Of a stretch of 64,000 nucleotides of DNA, positions 1-8,454 are shown piece by piece. The translations under genes and the position numbers were made by a program. The notes under the pieces are model-generated. The model had not been told where the DNA came from. It was given only the letters and a program-made list of their open reading frames with translations, and searched no databases. The DNA lies in the NCBI GenBank assembly GCA_019114515.1, contig DXFH01000001.1, positions 124,001 through 188,000 on the forward strand, given 5' to 3'. Each line of letters starts with the position of its first letter. Position 1 is the stretch's first letter. The DNA comes from Candidatus Limosilactobacillus merdigallinarum. Lineage in GTDB: Bacteria; Bacillota; Bacilli; Lactobacillales; Lactobacillaceae.

Positions 1-1697
1 TCGTCATCATCCGTTTCGTCAGCAAAAGATGGTTCAAAGACGGCCGCTGTATCAGCAGATTTTGTTAATGATATCGTTGACTGACTGGCGACAGCATTAG
101 CAGCCGCTTCCTCATACTCATCCTGAGTGGCTTCTGCATCCTCTGCTTGTCTTTCTTCTTCGGTTAATAGGCTCTCTTGAGTTTCACTAGCATCGTCACG
201 AATTTTTTGTAAGTTTGCATGACTGAGATCCAGCTTAGGTCGGTGGGCAATTAGTTGCTCTTCTCGGTATTGCTGAATTGCTTTTTTAACGGCTGCCAAC
301 TCATAATCGGGCACATCCTGGGGCTTTAATGGTCGTCCTTCATGTGTCGCTAGCCGAATGAGTCGGTCAATTTCATGCAGTAAGTGATTAATATTTTGTT
401 TGCGTCCCTTCACCGGCGTAAACGTCTGACGGCGCCATTTGCCCCATTCGCAAACATACTCGCGGGCATCGTCAATCTTGTATTGCGTAGTACGTACTGG
501 TTGCCGATCATAGAACACCGCGTTACCAAACAGGTGCACCTGGACTTCTCCTCGCCAGCCCAATAAGTTTTGCATGATGTTTACCTGAGATTCTTTTAGC
601 AAGTTCGCCCAAGTCAGCTGCACAATGCGATAAACCACTGCTGGATTATTCTTCATCAACGGGCACTTGTCTAAATGGTAGCTTGCTAATGAAATTAATG
701 CTTGATAAACTTCGTCACCCTTTGTATCGTCAACATTTTTAAGCACTTCATAAGCATGATCAATTTTGATTTCATCACCAAATTCGGCCTGCTTTTCCTG
801 GTCACCCATTTGGTAATAGACAACGTAGTCTTTTCGCCACTGTGCCAAATACTTTAACATCTGTTCGTCTGCATAATTAGCATATTGCCGCGGAAAAGAT
901 GCTAGTTTTTGGTAGCCATCCTGTACGGAAGATACCCCAATCTGGTTTAACAATTCATATATATAAACGTAGGCAAACGATGTCGGCGCCTTTTCAATTT
1001 TTCCTTTACGTAATTTTGTCCGCCAAGTGAAGTAACCGCGCAATTGACCGACTGTCATATCGTGGTAGGTTGGGAAGAAGTGCCGAAAATCACCCAAATA
1101 TTCATAATCATCCTCATAATCGGCCATCAGCTTTCCCTGCTGGTAGAAATTCTGATTACGACCTTTCAAAGGAGGCAAAGTGTAGTCATATTTTGCCCGC
1201 ATTTTCCGAAGCGGTTCTGGCATTTTGAGTTGTTGCTTTGGTTGAAAATGGGCTGGCTTTGGCAATGGTTGATCACTAAAACCATCCTGCTCATCACCGA
1301 ATGGCAGGACCGTAATTAAGTGCTCTTTCTCCTGCACGACCTGTGTCTTACGGGCACGGTCAAACGCGTGATCCAGTGCTTCTTTAACTGCTGCAACCGG
1401 TGTCTGGTCATCCAAACGAATACTGACCCAGGAACCGTCAGCCATCCTGGTTGGTGCATTAAACACTCCCTGTTGGCGTAACTTAGTGGCACCCTCACCA
1501 TAATGGATTTCCAGAAAATTTTGTCGCCTGTCTTCTGTCAGATGCGTCACATCCGGGTTGCGGCTAATCAATAAAGCAAACCACTTGCCGGTAACCGGAC
1601 ACACGAGCACGCAGTCATCAGGAAAGCGCCGCCACTTGTACTGACCGTCCACGCCATATTGAGCTTTCACATAACGCAGAACCTGCATCCGGTTCAT
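1..1697 (-). CDS. MmcQ/YjbR - TerB_N domain fusion protein (3' end outside window)
   Basis: This reading frame is open from an ATG at 1697 to the left edge (at least 565 codons), so the C-terminus is missing. GGAGGTG lies seven bases before the ATG. Residues 1 to about 115 look like an MmcQ/YjbR fold (start MNRMQVLRYVKAQYGVDGQY, then KWFALL and a DDQTP segment). Residues about 150-290 match a TerB N-terminal domain, with FPTYHDMTVGQLRGYF followed by TWR and a YVYIYELLNQIG segment. The end of the visible part is Glu/Ala/Asp rich and probably leads to a TerB_C domain. TerB-type proteins are linked to tellurite resistance and membrane-stress complexes; YjbR proteins resemble DNA-binding folds. 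The molecular role of the fusion is unknown. Domain assignment is from motif recall. Confidence 0.72.
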   Translation of the reverse strand, partial: MNRMQVLRYVKAQYGVDGQYKWRRFPDDCVLVCPVTGKWFALLISRNPDVTHLTEDRRQNFLEIHYGEGATKLRQQGVFNAPTRMADGSWVSIRLDDQTPVAAVKEALDHAFDRARKTQVVQEKEHLITVLPFGDEQDGFSDQPLPKPAHFQPKQQLKMPEPLRKMRAKYDYTLPPLKGRNQNFYQQGKLMADYEDDYEYLGDFRHFFPTYHDMTVGQLRGYFTWRTKLRKGKIEKAPTSFAYVYIYELLNQIGVSSVQDGYQKLASFPRQYANYADEQMLKYLAQWRKDYVVYYQMGDQEKQAEFGDEIKIDHAYEVLKNVDDTKGDEVYQALISLASYHLDKCPLMKNNPAVVYRIVQLTWANLLKESQVNIMQNLLGWRGEVQVHLFGNAVFYDRQPVRTTQYKIDDAREYVCEWGKWRRQTFTPVKGRKQNINHLLHEIDRLIRLATHEGRPLKPQDVPDYELAAVKKAIQQYREEQLIAHRPKLDLSHANLQKIRDDASETQESLLTEEERQAEDAEATQDEYEEAAANAVASQSTISLTKSADTAAVFEPSFADETDDD

Positions 1698-1850
1698 GTT
1701 CACACCTCCTAACAGAATGTTTGTTCGTTTTACGCTTTTTAATTATAAACTGCCGGCAGTCAATTTTAAAATGATACACGCAAACAAAAACGAGGTATTC
1801 GCTTGTAGATTGACCATGACAGTCATTAAATGATGCGCCACAAAGCCTAA

Positions 1851-1997
1851 AAATCAGCTTGCACACTGGGGCTCAGTGGTGAGATTGTCGTAAGCGCAGA
1901 CTGCGCTTACGACAAGACCAAGCTTTGAGACAATAGAATCATTGGCTCAAAGTTGTGTCCGCCACGATCCAGCCCCAGAAACGGTGCAAGCTGGTTT
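1851..1997. repeat. Intergenic inverted-repeat element A (MITE-like)
   Basis: This fills most of the 319-base gap between the TerB-type gene and the efflux pump. The ends are imperfect inverted repeats: 1851-1873 (AAATCAGCTTGCAC then TGGGGCT) against the complement of 1971-1997 (AAACCAGCTTGCAC then TGGGGCT). Inside are a perfect 31-base palindrome at 1885-1915 (arm TTGTCGTAAGCGCAG around one central A) and a second hairpin at 1923-1952 (CTTTGAG and CAAT pairing with ATTG and CTCAAAG). No T-run follows, so it is not a simple terminator. No ORF is inside. Its ends recur near 11.2, 18.7, 29.1 and 40.1 kb. Confidence 0.7.
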
Positions 1998-2016
1998 AGT
2001 AAATAATCAAATATCT

Positions 2017-3420
2017 TTAATTATGCTGCCGTGCCTGGCGGCCATAGTTGATTACGCTAATGGCAAAGGTGATTACGGCCAAGATAATCATAATAATAAA
2101 ATCGACCCGGCCACCATTATATGTTCTTTGTGCCATGCTGCCAGTGCCACGGTTCTGGAAAATAGCCATCAACGAAGCCAGAAAGACGACCCCCGTTGCT
2201 CCGGCAAACTGCTGCGTCATGTTGAAAATTGACGAAACATCCGCAGTATTCTGCGTTGGTACTTGGACAGAGGCGTTCGAAATGGTGTTAGAGAAAGTAA
2301 AGTTGAAACCGGTCCGCAGTACAAGGAAAAATAGCATCAACAAGAATGGGGTTAACTGATCTTGGCAAGCCCAGAATAACAAGGCCCCTAATACTAAAAG
2401 CACGTTGCCGATCATCACTGGCATGCGGAACCCATGCTGGTCAGCAATGTGGCCGGCTAGTGGCGAAACAATCGCCCCGACAATCGTTCCGGGCAACAGG
2501 ATCAGCCCGGCAATGAAGGCATTTGCTTTGAGAACATACTGGGCATATACCGGGATGACCAAGCTAATACCGATATTCATGAATTGGAGGTTGAAGTAAG
2601 TCAGCCCATCCATACTTACTGCCGGAAAATGAAAGATACTTAAGTCCACTAATTGCGATTTATCATGAATGTTGAGGTAAATAAAGAACGCAAATAAAGC
2701 GATAGCTATAAGTAGCATGATCCAGAAGCGGCCGGTAAACCCGTACTTGCCAATCATCGATAGTGCGTCAATCCAGACAAACATCGCTAAGGCTAGACTG
2801 ATGAAGCTGGCGTAGCTAAACGGTTCGGCGCCCTTTTGAGTTGGTTCGCTATCAATAAATGCTTGCCCCATAATTAATGAAACAAATGCAAATGGCAAAA
2901 TTAACCAGAAAATCACTTGCCAAGACATATTGGTGGAAATCAGGCCACCATAAGTCGGGCCCAACGCCGGTGCTAACGAAATAACCATCGCTGCTAACCC
3001 CGTCATCTCACCTAGCTTTTCACGAGGAACTTTTGTAAAGATCAAGTGAAACATTGTAGGCGTCGCTAAGCCAGTAGCCATTGCTTGAACTAATCGTCCA
3101 ATCATAAGCATTGGAAAGCTGTTTGCTAAGGCACAGACAACATCGCCAATAATGAAGGCACACACGGCCAAGGCTTGTAACTTTTTGGCTGCCACTTGCT
3201 TTAGCAGATACGCGGTGGTCCCCATTACGATCGTCACCATCAATAAATAACCGGCCGTAATCCATTGTGTAGTATCTAGAGAAATGTGAAACTGCGTCGA
3301 TAATTCCGGATAAGTAACACTGGTCGCCGTTTCCGTCATGATCCCCATAAAACTCAATAAAGCGACGGCAAAAATGGCAGCATATACTCTACCGCCAATA
3401 GTATGTTTATCCTCACTCAC
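2017..3420 (-). CDS. DHA2-family MFS drug exporter, 467 aa
   Basis: Membrane proton-driven multidrug exporter of the DHA2 (14-helix, EmrB/LmrB-like) type. The length and the string of hydrophobic segments fit. The first segment starts near residue 12, and the antiporter motif region ALGPTYGG (motif C, GPxxGG) lies near residue 155. A central loop near 200 (DSEPTQKGAEP) separates the two halves. The start is a GTG: the upstream ATG at the ribosome binding site runs out of frame into a stop, so the AGGAG to GTG spacing is rather long (12 bases). It follows the Zn alcohol dehydrogenase but is separated from it by a terminator. The substrate cannot be told from sequence. Confidence 0.85.
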   Translation of the reverse strand: MSEDKHTIGGRVYAAIFAVALLSFMGIMTETATSVTYPELSTQFHISLDTTQWITAGYLLMVTIVMGTTAYLLKQVAAKKLQALAVCAFIIGDVVCALANSFPMLMIGRLVQAMATGLATPTMFHLIFTKVPREKLGEMTGLAAMVISLAPALGPTYGGLISTNMSWQVIFWLILPFAFVSLIMGQAFIDSEPTQKGAEPFSYASFISLALAMFVWIDALSMIGKYGFTGRFWIMLLIAIALFAFFIYLNIHDKSQLVDLSIFHFPAVSMDGLTYFNLQFMNIGISLVIPVYAQYVLKANAFIAGLILLPGTIVGAIVSPLAGHIADQHGFRMPVMIGNVLLVLGALLFWACQDQLTPFLLMLFFLVLRTGFNFTFSNTISNASVQVPTQNTADVSSIFNMTQQFAGATGVVFLASLMAIFQNRGTGSMAQRTYNGGRVDFIIMIILAVITFAISVINYGRQARQHN

Positions 3421-3496
3421 TAATCATTCACGCTCCTTTTTGTAACGAAACTATTTTAACAACCATTCACCAATCCTCGCCAGGCTTAATAAAAAT

Positions 3497-3537
3497 AAAC
3501 AGGCAGATGTAACGATTAGCACCGCATCTGCCTGTTT
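3497..3537 (-). terminator. Rho-independent terminator after Zn alcohol dehydrogenase
   Basis: A perfect 13-bp stem (AAACAGGCAGATG with CATCTGCCTGTTT) is followed on the minus strand by a T-rich run. It also has T residues on the plus strand. Confidence 0.85.
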
Positions 3538-3561
3538 TTCACTTATTTAGCTGTTATTAAA

Positions 3562-4605
3562 TTAATTGCTGACCTTAACGTAGGACTTGATAGCTTGACG
3601 CTGGTCCATTGCCTTGTAAGCATCATCGATTTGATCAAGGGTAAAGGTCTTAGTAAAGATCTTACCTGGGTTGATCTGGCCATCCAATACGGCCTTCAGC
3701 AGTAATTCCTTATCGTAAGTAGTTACTGAAGCTGGACCACCAGCAACAATCTTGTTGGTGTAGAAAGTAGCAGCTGTGTTCATTGCCTTACCATGTGGCA
3801 GGCCTACCCGACCAACGATGGAGCCTGGACGACCAACGGCCATTGCGGTTTCCGTTGACTGTTCAGTACCAACACATTCCAGAACGGCGTCGGCACCTTG
3901 GCCATTAGTTAAGTCCATGATTTCCTTAACCGCTTCGTCACCACGAGCAGCGACATTATCAGTAGCACCGAATTCCTTAGCCAACTTCTGCCGGTCTTCA
4001 TGACAACTAGTGGAGATAATCTTCTTAGCACCCAGTAGCTTAGCAGAGATGATTGCAGACAGGCCAACCGCCCCGTCACCCATTACAACAACGGTGTCGC
4101 CTTCCTTGACGTTAGCAACCCGTGCTGCGTGGTAACCAGTAGCCATAACATCAGCTAATGACAGAAGTGACTTCAACATGCCTTCACTGTAATCGCTTGG
4201 CTTACCTGGGATCTTGACCAAGGACCACTGAGCGTGTTGGAAACGAATGAATTCCGCCTGCACACCTTCGCTAAAGTTGTCTTGGTGTGCCTGACAAGAG
4301 CCATCAAAGCCCGCTAAACAAGCAGTACACTGACCACAGCCATGGGTGAATGGTGCAATGACAAAGTCGCCCGGCTTAACAGTAGTGATGTCATCCCCAA
4401 CTTCTTCTACAATCGCAATTGCTTCATGACCGGAGTTGATCTGATTTTCCTTAACTGGGTTAATGCCCCGGTAATTCCACAAGTCGGAACCGCAAACACA
4501 AGTGCGGACTACTCGTAAAATAGCATCGTCCGGTTGTTGAATAGTTGGCTTGTCCATGTCAACCAATTTCATTTGACCAGCCTTGGCAAATACTGCAGCT
4601 TTCAT
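3562..4605 (-). CDS. Zn-dependent medium-chain alcohol dehydrogenase, 347 aa
   Basis: Cytoplasmic NAD(P)-dependent alcohol/aldehyde oxidoreductase. The catalytic zinc ligands are visible: CVCGSD near residue 38 and GHEA near 60. The structural-zinc lobe has four Cys in GCGQCTACLAGFDGSC (about 90-106). The Rossmann fold has GDGAVGLSA near 175. Start ATG with AAGGAG eight bases upstream. It is monocistronic: a terminator lies downstream and a 160-base gap with a separate small gene lies upstream. Enzymes of this class in heterofermentative lactobacilli help reoxidise NAD(P)H, but the physiological substrate cannot be assigned. Confidence 0.9.
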   Translation of the reverse strand: MKAAVFAKAGQMKLVDMDKPTIQQPDDAILRVVRTCVCGSDLWNYRGINPVKENQINSGHEAIAIVEEVGDDITTVKPGDFVIAPFTHGCGQCTACLAGFDGSCQAHQDNFSEGVQAEFIRFQHAQWSLVKIPGKPSDYSEGMLKSLLSLADVMATGYHAARVANVKEGDTVVVMGDGAVGLSAIISAKLLGAKKIISTSCHEDRQKLAKEFGATDNVAARGDEAVKEIMDLTNGQGADAVLECVGTEQSTETAMAVGRPGSIVGRVGLPHGKAMNTAATFYTNKIVAGGPASVTTYDKELLLKAVLDGQINPGKIFTKTFTLDQIDDAYKAMDQRQAIKSYVKVSN

Positions 4606-4721
4606 TTATAAGTCTCCTTCCTAATGGAAAACAATCATTACTAATACAATTGTAGCGGCAAATGCACTTAATTGAAAATATTTATTATGTATGGATCTTC
4701 ATTAATTTTTGGCATAAGAAA

Positions 4722-4746
4722 AAGGCGCCTCATAATGAGGCACCTT
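4722..4746 (-). terminator. Terminator of the 37-codon gene
   Basis: An 11-bp stem with one mismatch (AAGGCGCCTCA with TGAGGCACCTT) and a three-base loop, followed by T residues on the minus strand. Confidence 0.8.
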
Positions 4747-4767
4747 CAATAATTGCTATTTAGAAGA

Positions 4768-4881
4768 CTAGTTTTCTTCCTTAGCGTTTTCCAAAGCCTT
4801 CATGATTGAAGGATTCTTGGAATGGCAGTCCTTCAACATTTGATAATCGTCTTCATTTAATTCAATTACGTATTTCTTCAC
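4768..4881 (-). CDS. Small acidic protein, 37 aa, unknown function
   Basis: GTG start with GGGAAGAGGG as ribosome binding site, 37 codons and a TAG stop, then its own terminator 22 bases on. The product is charged and soluble (MKKYVIELNEDDYQMLKDCH at the start, EENA-type end) with no membrane segment or signal peptide. The start resembles the first strand-helix of small ribbon-helix-helix or Lactobacillus-specific peptides, but I do not recognise a family. Good ribosome binding site, gene-like composition and dedicated terminator argue that it is real. Confidence 0.6.
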   Translation of the reverse strand: MKKYVIELNEDDYQMLKDCHSKNPSIMKALENAKEEN

Positions 4882-5063
4882 GGTCAATACCCTCTTCCCT
4901 AACTTAATTAAGTTAACTATACCATCATGCAGTCAAAATGGGTATGGTCTCGTCATTTTTTAAATGCTGTTTACCTATGCAATGTGGTCGAGTGTTATTA
5001 ATTGTTTATTAGCCCAATGATTGCTTACAATAAATTAGTAAACAATAATGGAGGTATTTTACG

Positions 5064-5708
5064 ATGAAAAAAGTCTTTGTTGTCGGTGGTTCTGGTCGTG
5101 TGGCAACTGCATTGATTAAAGACCTGGTAAAGCAGGGTAACCAAGTGACTGCTGGTGCGCGGCACCCTGAAAAGGTTGTCAAATTAGATAACGTGACCGC
5201 TGTTAAGCTTGACCTGCATGACAGTCAAGCAGCGATTAACCAACTCATCAATGGCTATGATGCGGTTTACTTCACCGCTGGTTCCCGTGGCCATGACGTT
5301 TTGCAAACTGACGCAATGGGTGCAGTTAAGAGCATGATCGCTGCCGAAACAAATCACATTCAGCGTTACATTATGTTGAGCTCCATGTACGCCCTGCAGC
5401 CAGAAAAGTGGGCGCAGATCCCTGCATTGGCAAGCATTATGGATTACAATATTGCCAAGTTCTTCGCTGATAATTACCTTATCTCTAACACAAAGCTGGA
5501 CTACACCATTGTCCAACCCGCAACCCTAACTGAAGAAACGGGTACTAATATGATTAGTGTCGGGGAAAATAAAGACACTGACATTCCGATTTCTGATGTT
5601 GCCAATTTCCTTGCTAATTGCTTAACTGCAGATAACACGATCGGCAAAGTGCTGATGATTCGCAAAGGTGAAACACCAATTAACGAAGCGATTAATGCCG
5701 TTAAGTAA
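5064..5708 (+). CDS. NAD(P)-binding SDR-type protein (NmrA/YwnB-like), 214 aa
   Basis: Atypical short-chain dehydrogenase. The N-terminal Rossmann motif is VVGGSGRVA (GGxGxxA/G type) at residues 6-14, with the NADP-preferring R in AGARHPEKV near 35. A YMLSSMYAL segment holds the Ser position, and there is no clear YxxxK. Such proteins act as NAD(P)H-dependent reductases or cofactor sensors. Start ATG with GGAGG nine bases before. It is monocistronic and ends at a bidirectional terminator facing the purine permease gene. Substrate unknown. Confidence 0.85.
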   Translation: MKKVFVVGGSGRVATALIKDLVKQGNQVTAGARHPEKVVKLDNVTAVKLDLHDSQAAINQLINGYDAVYFTAGSRGHDVLQTDAMGAVKSMIAAETNHIQRYIMLSSMYALQPEKWAQIPALASIMDYNIAKFFADNYLISNTKLDYTIVQPATLTEETGTNMISVGENKDTDIPISDVANFLANCLTADNTIGKVLMIRKGETPINEAINAVK

Positions 5709-5722
5709 CAACACCATATATG

Positions 5723-5755
5723 AAAAGGGTCCTTGCAAATTGCAAGGGCCCTTTT
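5723..5755. terminator. Bidirectional terminator between convergent genes
   Basis: Stem AAAGGGTCCTTGCA with TGCAAGGGCCCTTT, with A and T runs on both sides. It serves the SDR gene on the plus strand and the purine permease on the minus strand. Confidence 0.85.
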
Positions 5756-5772
5756 ATCTTATTCAAAATTAG

Positions 5773-7083
5773 CTACTTAACTTCCAAGATCCACAAGAAT
5801 CCAATGAAGATGAAGAAGAGCAGGTACATAACCCAGTTAACTTCCTTACCCTTCTTAGCAGCGATCATCGTGATTGGGTACACGATGAAGCCTAAAGCCA
5901 TCCCATCAGAAATACTGTAGGTCAATGGCATTCCCAGAACAACCAGGAATGACGGAATAGCAATTGACATATCTTCCCAGTGAATGTGCTTCAGGTTTTG
6001 GGCCATCATAACACCAACAATGATCAGTGCGGGAGCAGTAACTTGGTCAGTAATCACCGTCAGCAGTGGTGAGAAGAAGATACCGATAATAAACAGGATC
6101 CCAGTAACCACAGCAGTTAAACCAGAACGACCACCAACAGCGATCCCAGCAGAAGATTCAACAAAGGCACCAATTGGTGAAGTACCCATTACAGAACCAA
6201 CCAGCATGGCAGTAGAGTCAGACATCAATGCCCGGCCAACCCGTGGCATCCGGTTGTTCTTCATGAAACCAGCTTGTTGAGCCAAGCCAACCAGCGTACC
6301 GGCAGTATCAAAGAAGGTGACAAGCAGGAAAGTAAAGACAACCACCCATAATTGCAAAGTATTAATGTCACCAATGTGCTTGATAGCAACACCGAACGTT
6401 GGTGCCAAGCTAGGAGCAGCAGAAATAATGTGATGTGGCATTGGGATCAGGCCAAAGATCAAACCAACGATCGTGGTGATCACCATACCAATGAAAATCG
6501 CACCAGGAACGTTTAAAATCAGCAGAATTGAAGTAGCAATCAAACCAACAATCGTTAACCAGTTCATTGGGGAAGTAAAACTACCCAAGCCAACCACCGT
6601 CGACTTGTTGGCGATAATCAGACCACCTTGGTGCAGGCCCAAGAATGCGATAAAGAAACCAATCCCACTAGAGATCGCATATTTCAAATCACTAGGGATC
6701 GCATTAATAATCATTTCACGCAGCTTGAAAACCGTGATCAGAATGAAAATGATGGAAGCAACAAACACACCAGCAATGGCAGTTTGCCACTTTACACCCA
6801 TGCCGATAACTACGGAATAAGCGAAGAAGGCGTTAATTCCTAAATCAGGGGCAACAGCAATTGGGTACTTAGCGTAAATACCCATCATCAAACAACCAAA
6901 TGCGGCCGCTAAAGCACTGGCAGTAAAGACCGCACCCTTATCCATTCCGGCAGCACCCAAAACGTTCGGGTTTACAAATAAAATGTAGGACATGGAAATG
7001 AAGGTGGTAAATCCCGCCAACACTTCTGTCCGAACGTTGGTATTCAGCTCATCAAGCTGAAAATACTTACTAATGGCATTCAT
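5773..7083 (-). CDS. NCS2/AzgA-family purine (guanine/hypoxanthine) permease, 436 aa
   Basis: Integral membrane purine-proton symporter of the PbuG/AzgA group. Family marks are SYILFVNPNVLGAAGMDKGA near residues 32-51, ATALAAAFGCLMMG-like helix 2, and FFDTAGTLVGLAQQAG near 260. The length is normal. Start ATG with GGAG upstream. The promoter carries PurBox-like sites, which fits purine control by PurR. No purine riboswitch was found in the leader. Guanine/hypoxanthine is the most likely substrate class, and adenine is possible. Confidence 0.88.
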   Translation of the reverse strand: MNAISKYFQLDELNTNVRTEVLAGFTTFISMSYILFVNPNVLGAAGMDKGAVFTASALAAAFGCLMMGIYAKYPIAVAPDLGINAFFAYSVVIGMGVKWQTAIAGVFVASIIFILITVFKLREMIINAIPSDLKYAISSGIGFFIAFLGLHQGGLIIANKSTVVGLGSFTSPMNWLTIVGLIATSILLILNVPGAIFIGMVITTIVGLIFGLIPMPHHIISAAPSLAPTFGVAIKHIGDINTLQLWVVVFTFLLVTFFDTAGTLVGLAQQAGFMKNNRMPRVGRALMSDSTAMLVGSVMGTSPIGAFVESSAGIAVGGRSGLTAVVTGILFIIGIFFSPLLTVITDQVTAPALIIVGVMMAQNLKHIHWEDMSIAIPSFLVVLGMPLTYSISDGMALGFIVYPITMIAAKKGKEVNWVMYLLFFIFIGFLWILEVK

Positions 7084-7130
7084 TTTCTTTTATCACTCCA
7101 TCCATCAAATACGAACAAACAACAGGAATT

Positions 7131-7159
7131 ATATTATGATATTCACATTTATTTGTAAA
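7131..7159 (-). promoter_or_regulatory. Promoter of the purine permease gene
   Basis: On the minus strand, TTTACA, a 17-base spacer and TAATAT. The -10 box lies about 48 bases upstream of the ATG. Confidence 0.65.
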
Positions 7160-7172
7160 GGGTTAATCGCAA

Positions 7173-7187
7173 ATTAGTTCGGATTTT
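7173..7187 (-). promoter_or_regulatory. PurBox-like PurR site upstream of purine permease
   Basis: The minus strand reads AAAATCCGAACTAAT, close to the Gram-positive PurBox AWWWCCGAACWWT. It lies 13 bases upstream of the -35 box. A weaker plus-strand match (AAATACGAACAAA, 7107-7119) lies on the start-codon side, and a third (TAATCCGAACTTAT) is at 7343-7356. The rest of the 7084-7446 gap holds only the SDR terminator. Confidence 0.55.
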
Positions 7188-7393
7188 ATTTCTGAAACAG
7201 TTTCAATCACTGTCATTATGCGGATTAGAGTGGAAATTTTTTATTTAAAATATTTATGCCTAGTTATTGTTCGTGTTTTTCAGCAATGCTGATTTTGCGT
7301 AAAAGCAAACGCTCATAATGAATGTCACTAATTAAGCAACGATAATCCGAACTTATTAACAATCGCAGCCAATATTTCAGATTCCTGGGCAAC

Positions 7394-7426
7394 AAAAAAG
7401 CGCTGGCATTATTGCCAACGCTTTTG
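7394..7426 (-). terminator. Terminator after R-ADH-like SDR gene
   Basis: Stem AAAGCGCTGGCA with TGCCAACGCTTT, followed by TTTTTT on the minus strand. Confidence 0.85.
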
Positions 7427-7446
7427 CTACCATTTTCAATTTTAGA

Positions 7447-8205
7447 TTATTGAGCAGTGTAGCCACCGTCACATACGAATTCAGAACCAGTGCTGAAGCT
7501 GGATTCATCAGAAGCCAAGAAGAGTGCCATGTTGGCTACTTCAACTGGCTTGCCTAAACGGCCAACTGGGTGCAGAGAAATCAAGTGGTCCTTAACGCTT
7601 GGGTCAGTGTCCATCAGATTCTGAACTAATGGCGTCATGATGTATCCTGGGTGAATGGAGTTAACCCGGATGTTGTAGTGCTTACGAGCACAGTCTAAGG
7701 CAGCGGACTTAGTCATCAGACGAACGCCACCCTTAGATGCGTTGTATGCAAACAGGTCAGGGTCACCAATCAAGCCTTCAATTGAAGACAGGTTGATAAT
7801 GGAGTTACTTTCGCCGTTATCCTTCATGTAGTTAATGCCATAGTGAATACCCCACATCGTACCAGTCAGGTTAATGGCAATTGTCCGGTTCCAGTTGTCA
7901 GCATCAATCTTTTCTGCATCTGCATATTCACCGATACCAGCGTTGTTAACGATGATGTTAACCTTGCCGAACTTTTCGATGGTAGCGTCCATTACCTTTT
8001 TCCATTCAGCTTCTTGTGAAACATCCTGGGTAACAAACAATGCCTTGTCTTCACCCAACTTCTTAGCCAAGTTCTCGCCTTCTTCAGCATGACGAGCAGT
8101 GATAACTACCTTAGCGCCTTCTTCAACAAAGCGTTCAGCAACGGCAGCACCAATACCTTTAGAACCACCAGTAATAATGGCTACTTTATTATCCAAACGT
8201 CCCAT
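7447..8205 (-). CDS. R-specific alcohol dehydrogenase-like SDR, 252 aa
   Basis: Classical short-chain dehydrogenase with strong resemblance to the R-specific alcohol dehydrogenase of lactobacilli (252 residues, same C-terminus TGSEFVCDGGYTAQ). The cofactor motif GGSKGIGAA is near residue 13, NNAG near 90, the catalytic Ser in SSIEG near 145 and YNASK near 158. These enzymes reduce ketones or aldehydes to R-alcohols with NADPH. I chose the ATG at 8205 because GGGAG lies nine bases before it and family members begin there; the frame is open 14 codons further upstream. Monocistronic with its own terminator. Confidence 0.88.
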   Translation of the reverse strand: MGRLDNKVAIITGGSKGIGAAVAERFVEEGAKVVITARHAEEGENLAKKLGEDKALFVTQDVSQEAEWKKVMDATIEKFGKVNIIVNNAGIGEYADAEKIDADNWNRTIAINLTGTMWGIHYGINYMKDNGESNSIINLSSIEGLIGDPDLFAYNASKGGVRLMTKSAALDCARKHYNIRVNSIHPGYIMTPLVQNLMDTDPSVKDHLISLHPVGRLGKPVEVANMALFLASDESSFSTGSEFVCDGGYTAQ

Positions 8206-8404
8206 TTGTTGACATCTCCCTTTGAAAACTTGTGTGAACCTTTTCACATTGTTTATAGTAGCACCTTTCTGCTTAATTGCAAATCCATTTGCTTAAACGC
8301 CTCTGTAAGGCTTTATAGCAGGATTGTAATCGCTATTAAGATTCCACTTATCTTTTTAACTATTTTGTCAAGAATATTGATCATAGATGAACATTAATTT
8401 AATC

Positions 8405-8438
8405 AAAAAAAGGCATCGGCAAAAACCGGTGCTTTCTT
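8405..8438 (-). terminator. Terminator after the decarboxylase pseudogene
   Basis: Stem AAAGGCATCGG with CCGGTGCTTT with one mismatch, then a T-run on the minus strand. Confidence 0.7.
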
Positions 8439-8454
8439 TAATTAGAAATTATTT

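Noticed and set aside
1885-1915. 31-base palindrome as the efflux pump terminator
   Set aside because: No T-run on either strand and it is part of a larger inverted-repeat element.
7084-7250. Purine riboswitch before the purine permease
   Set aside because: No conserved aptamer core or three-way junction could be read; PurBox sites explain the control better.
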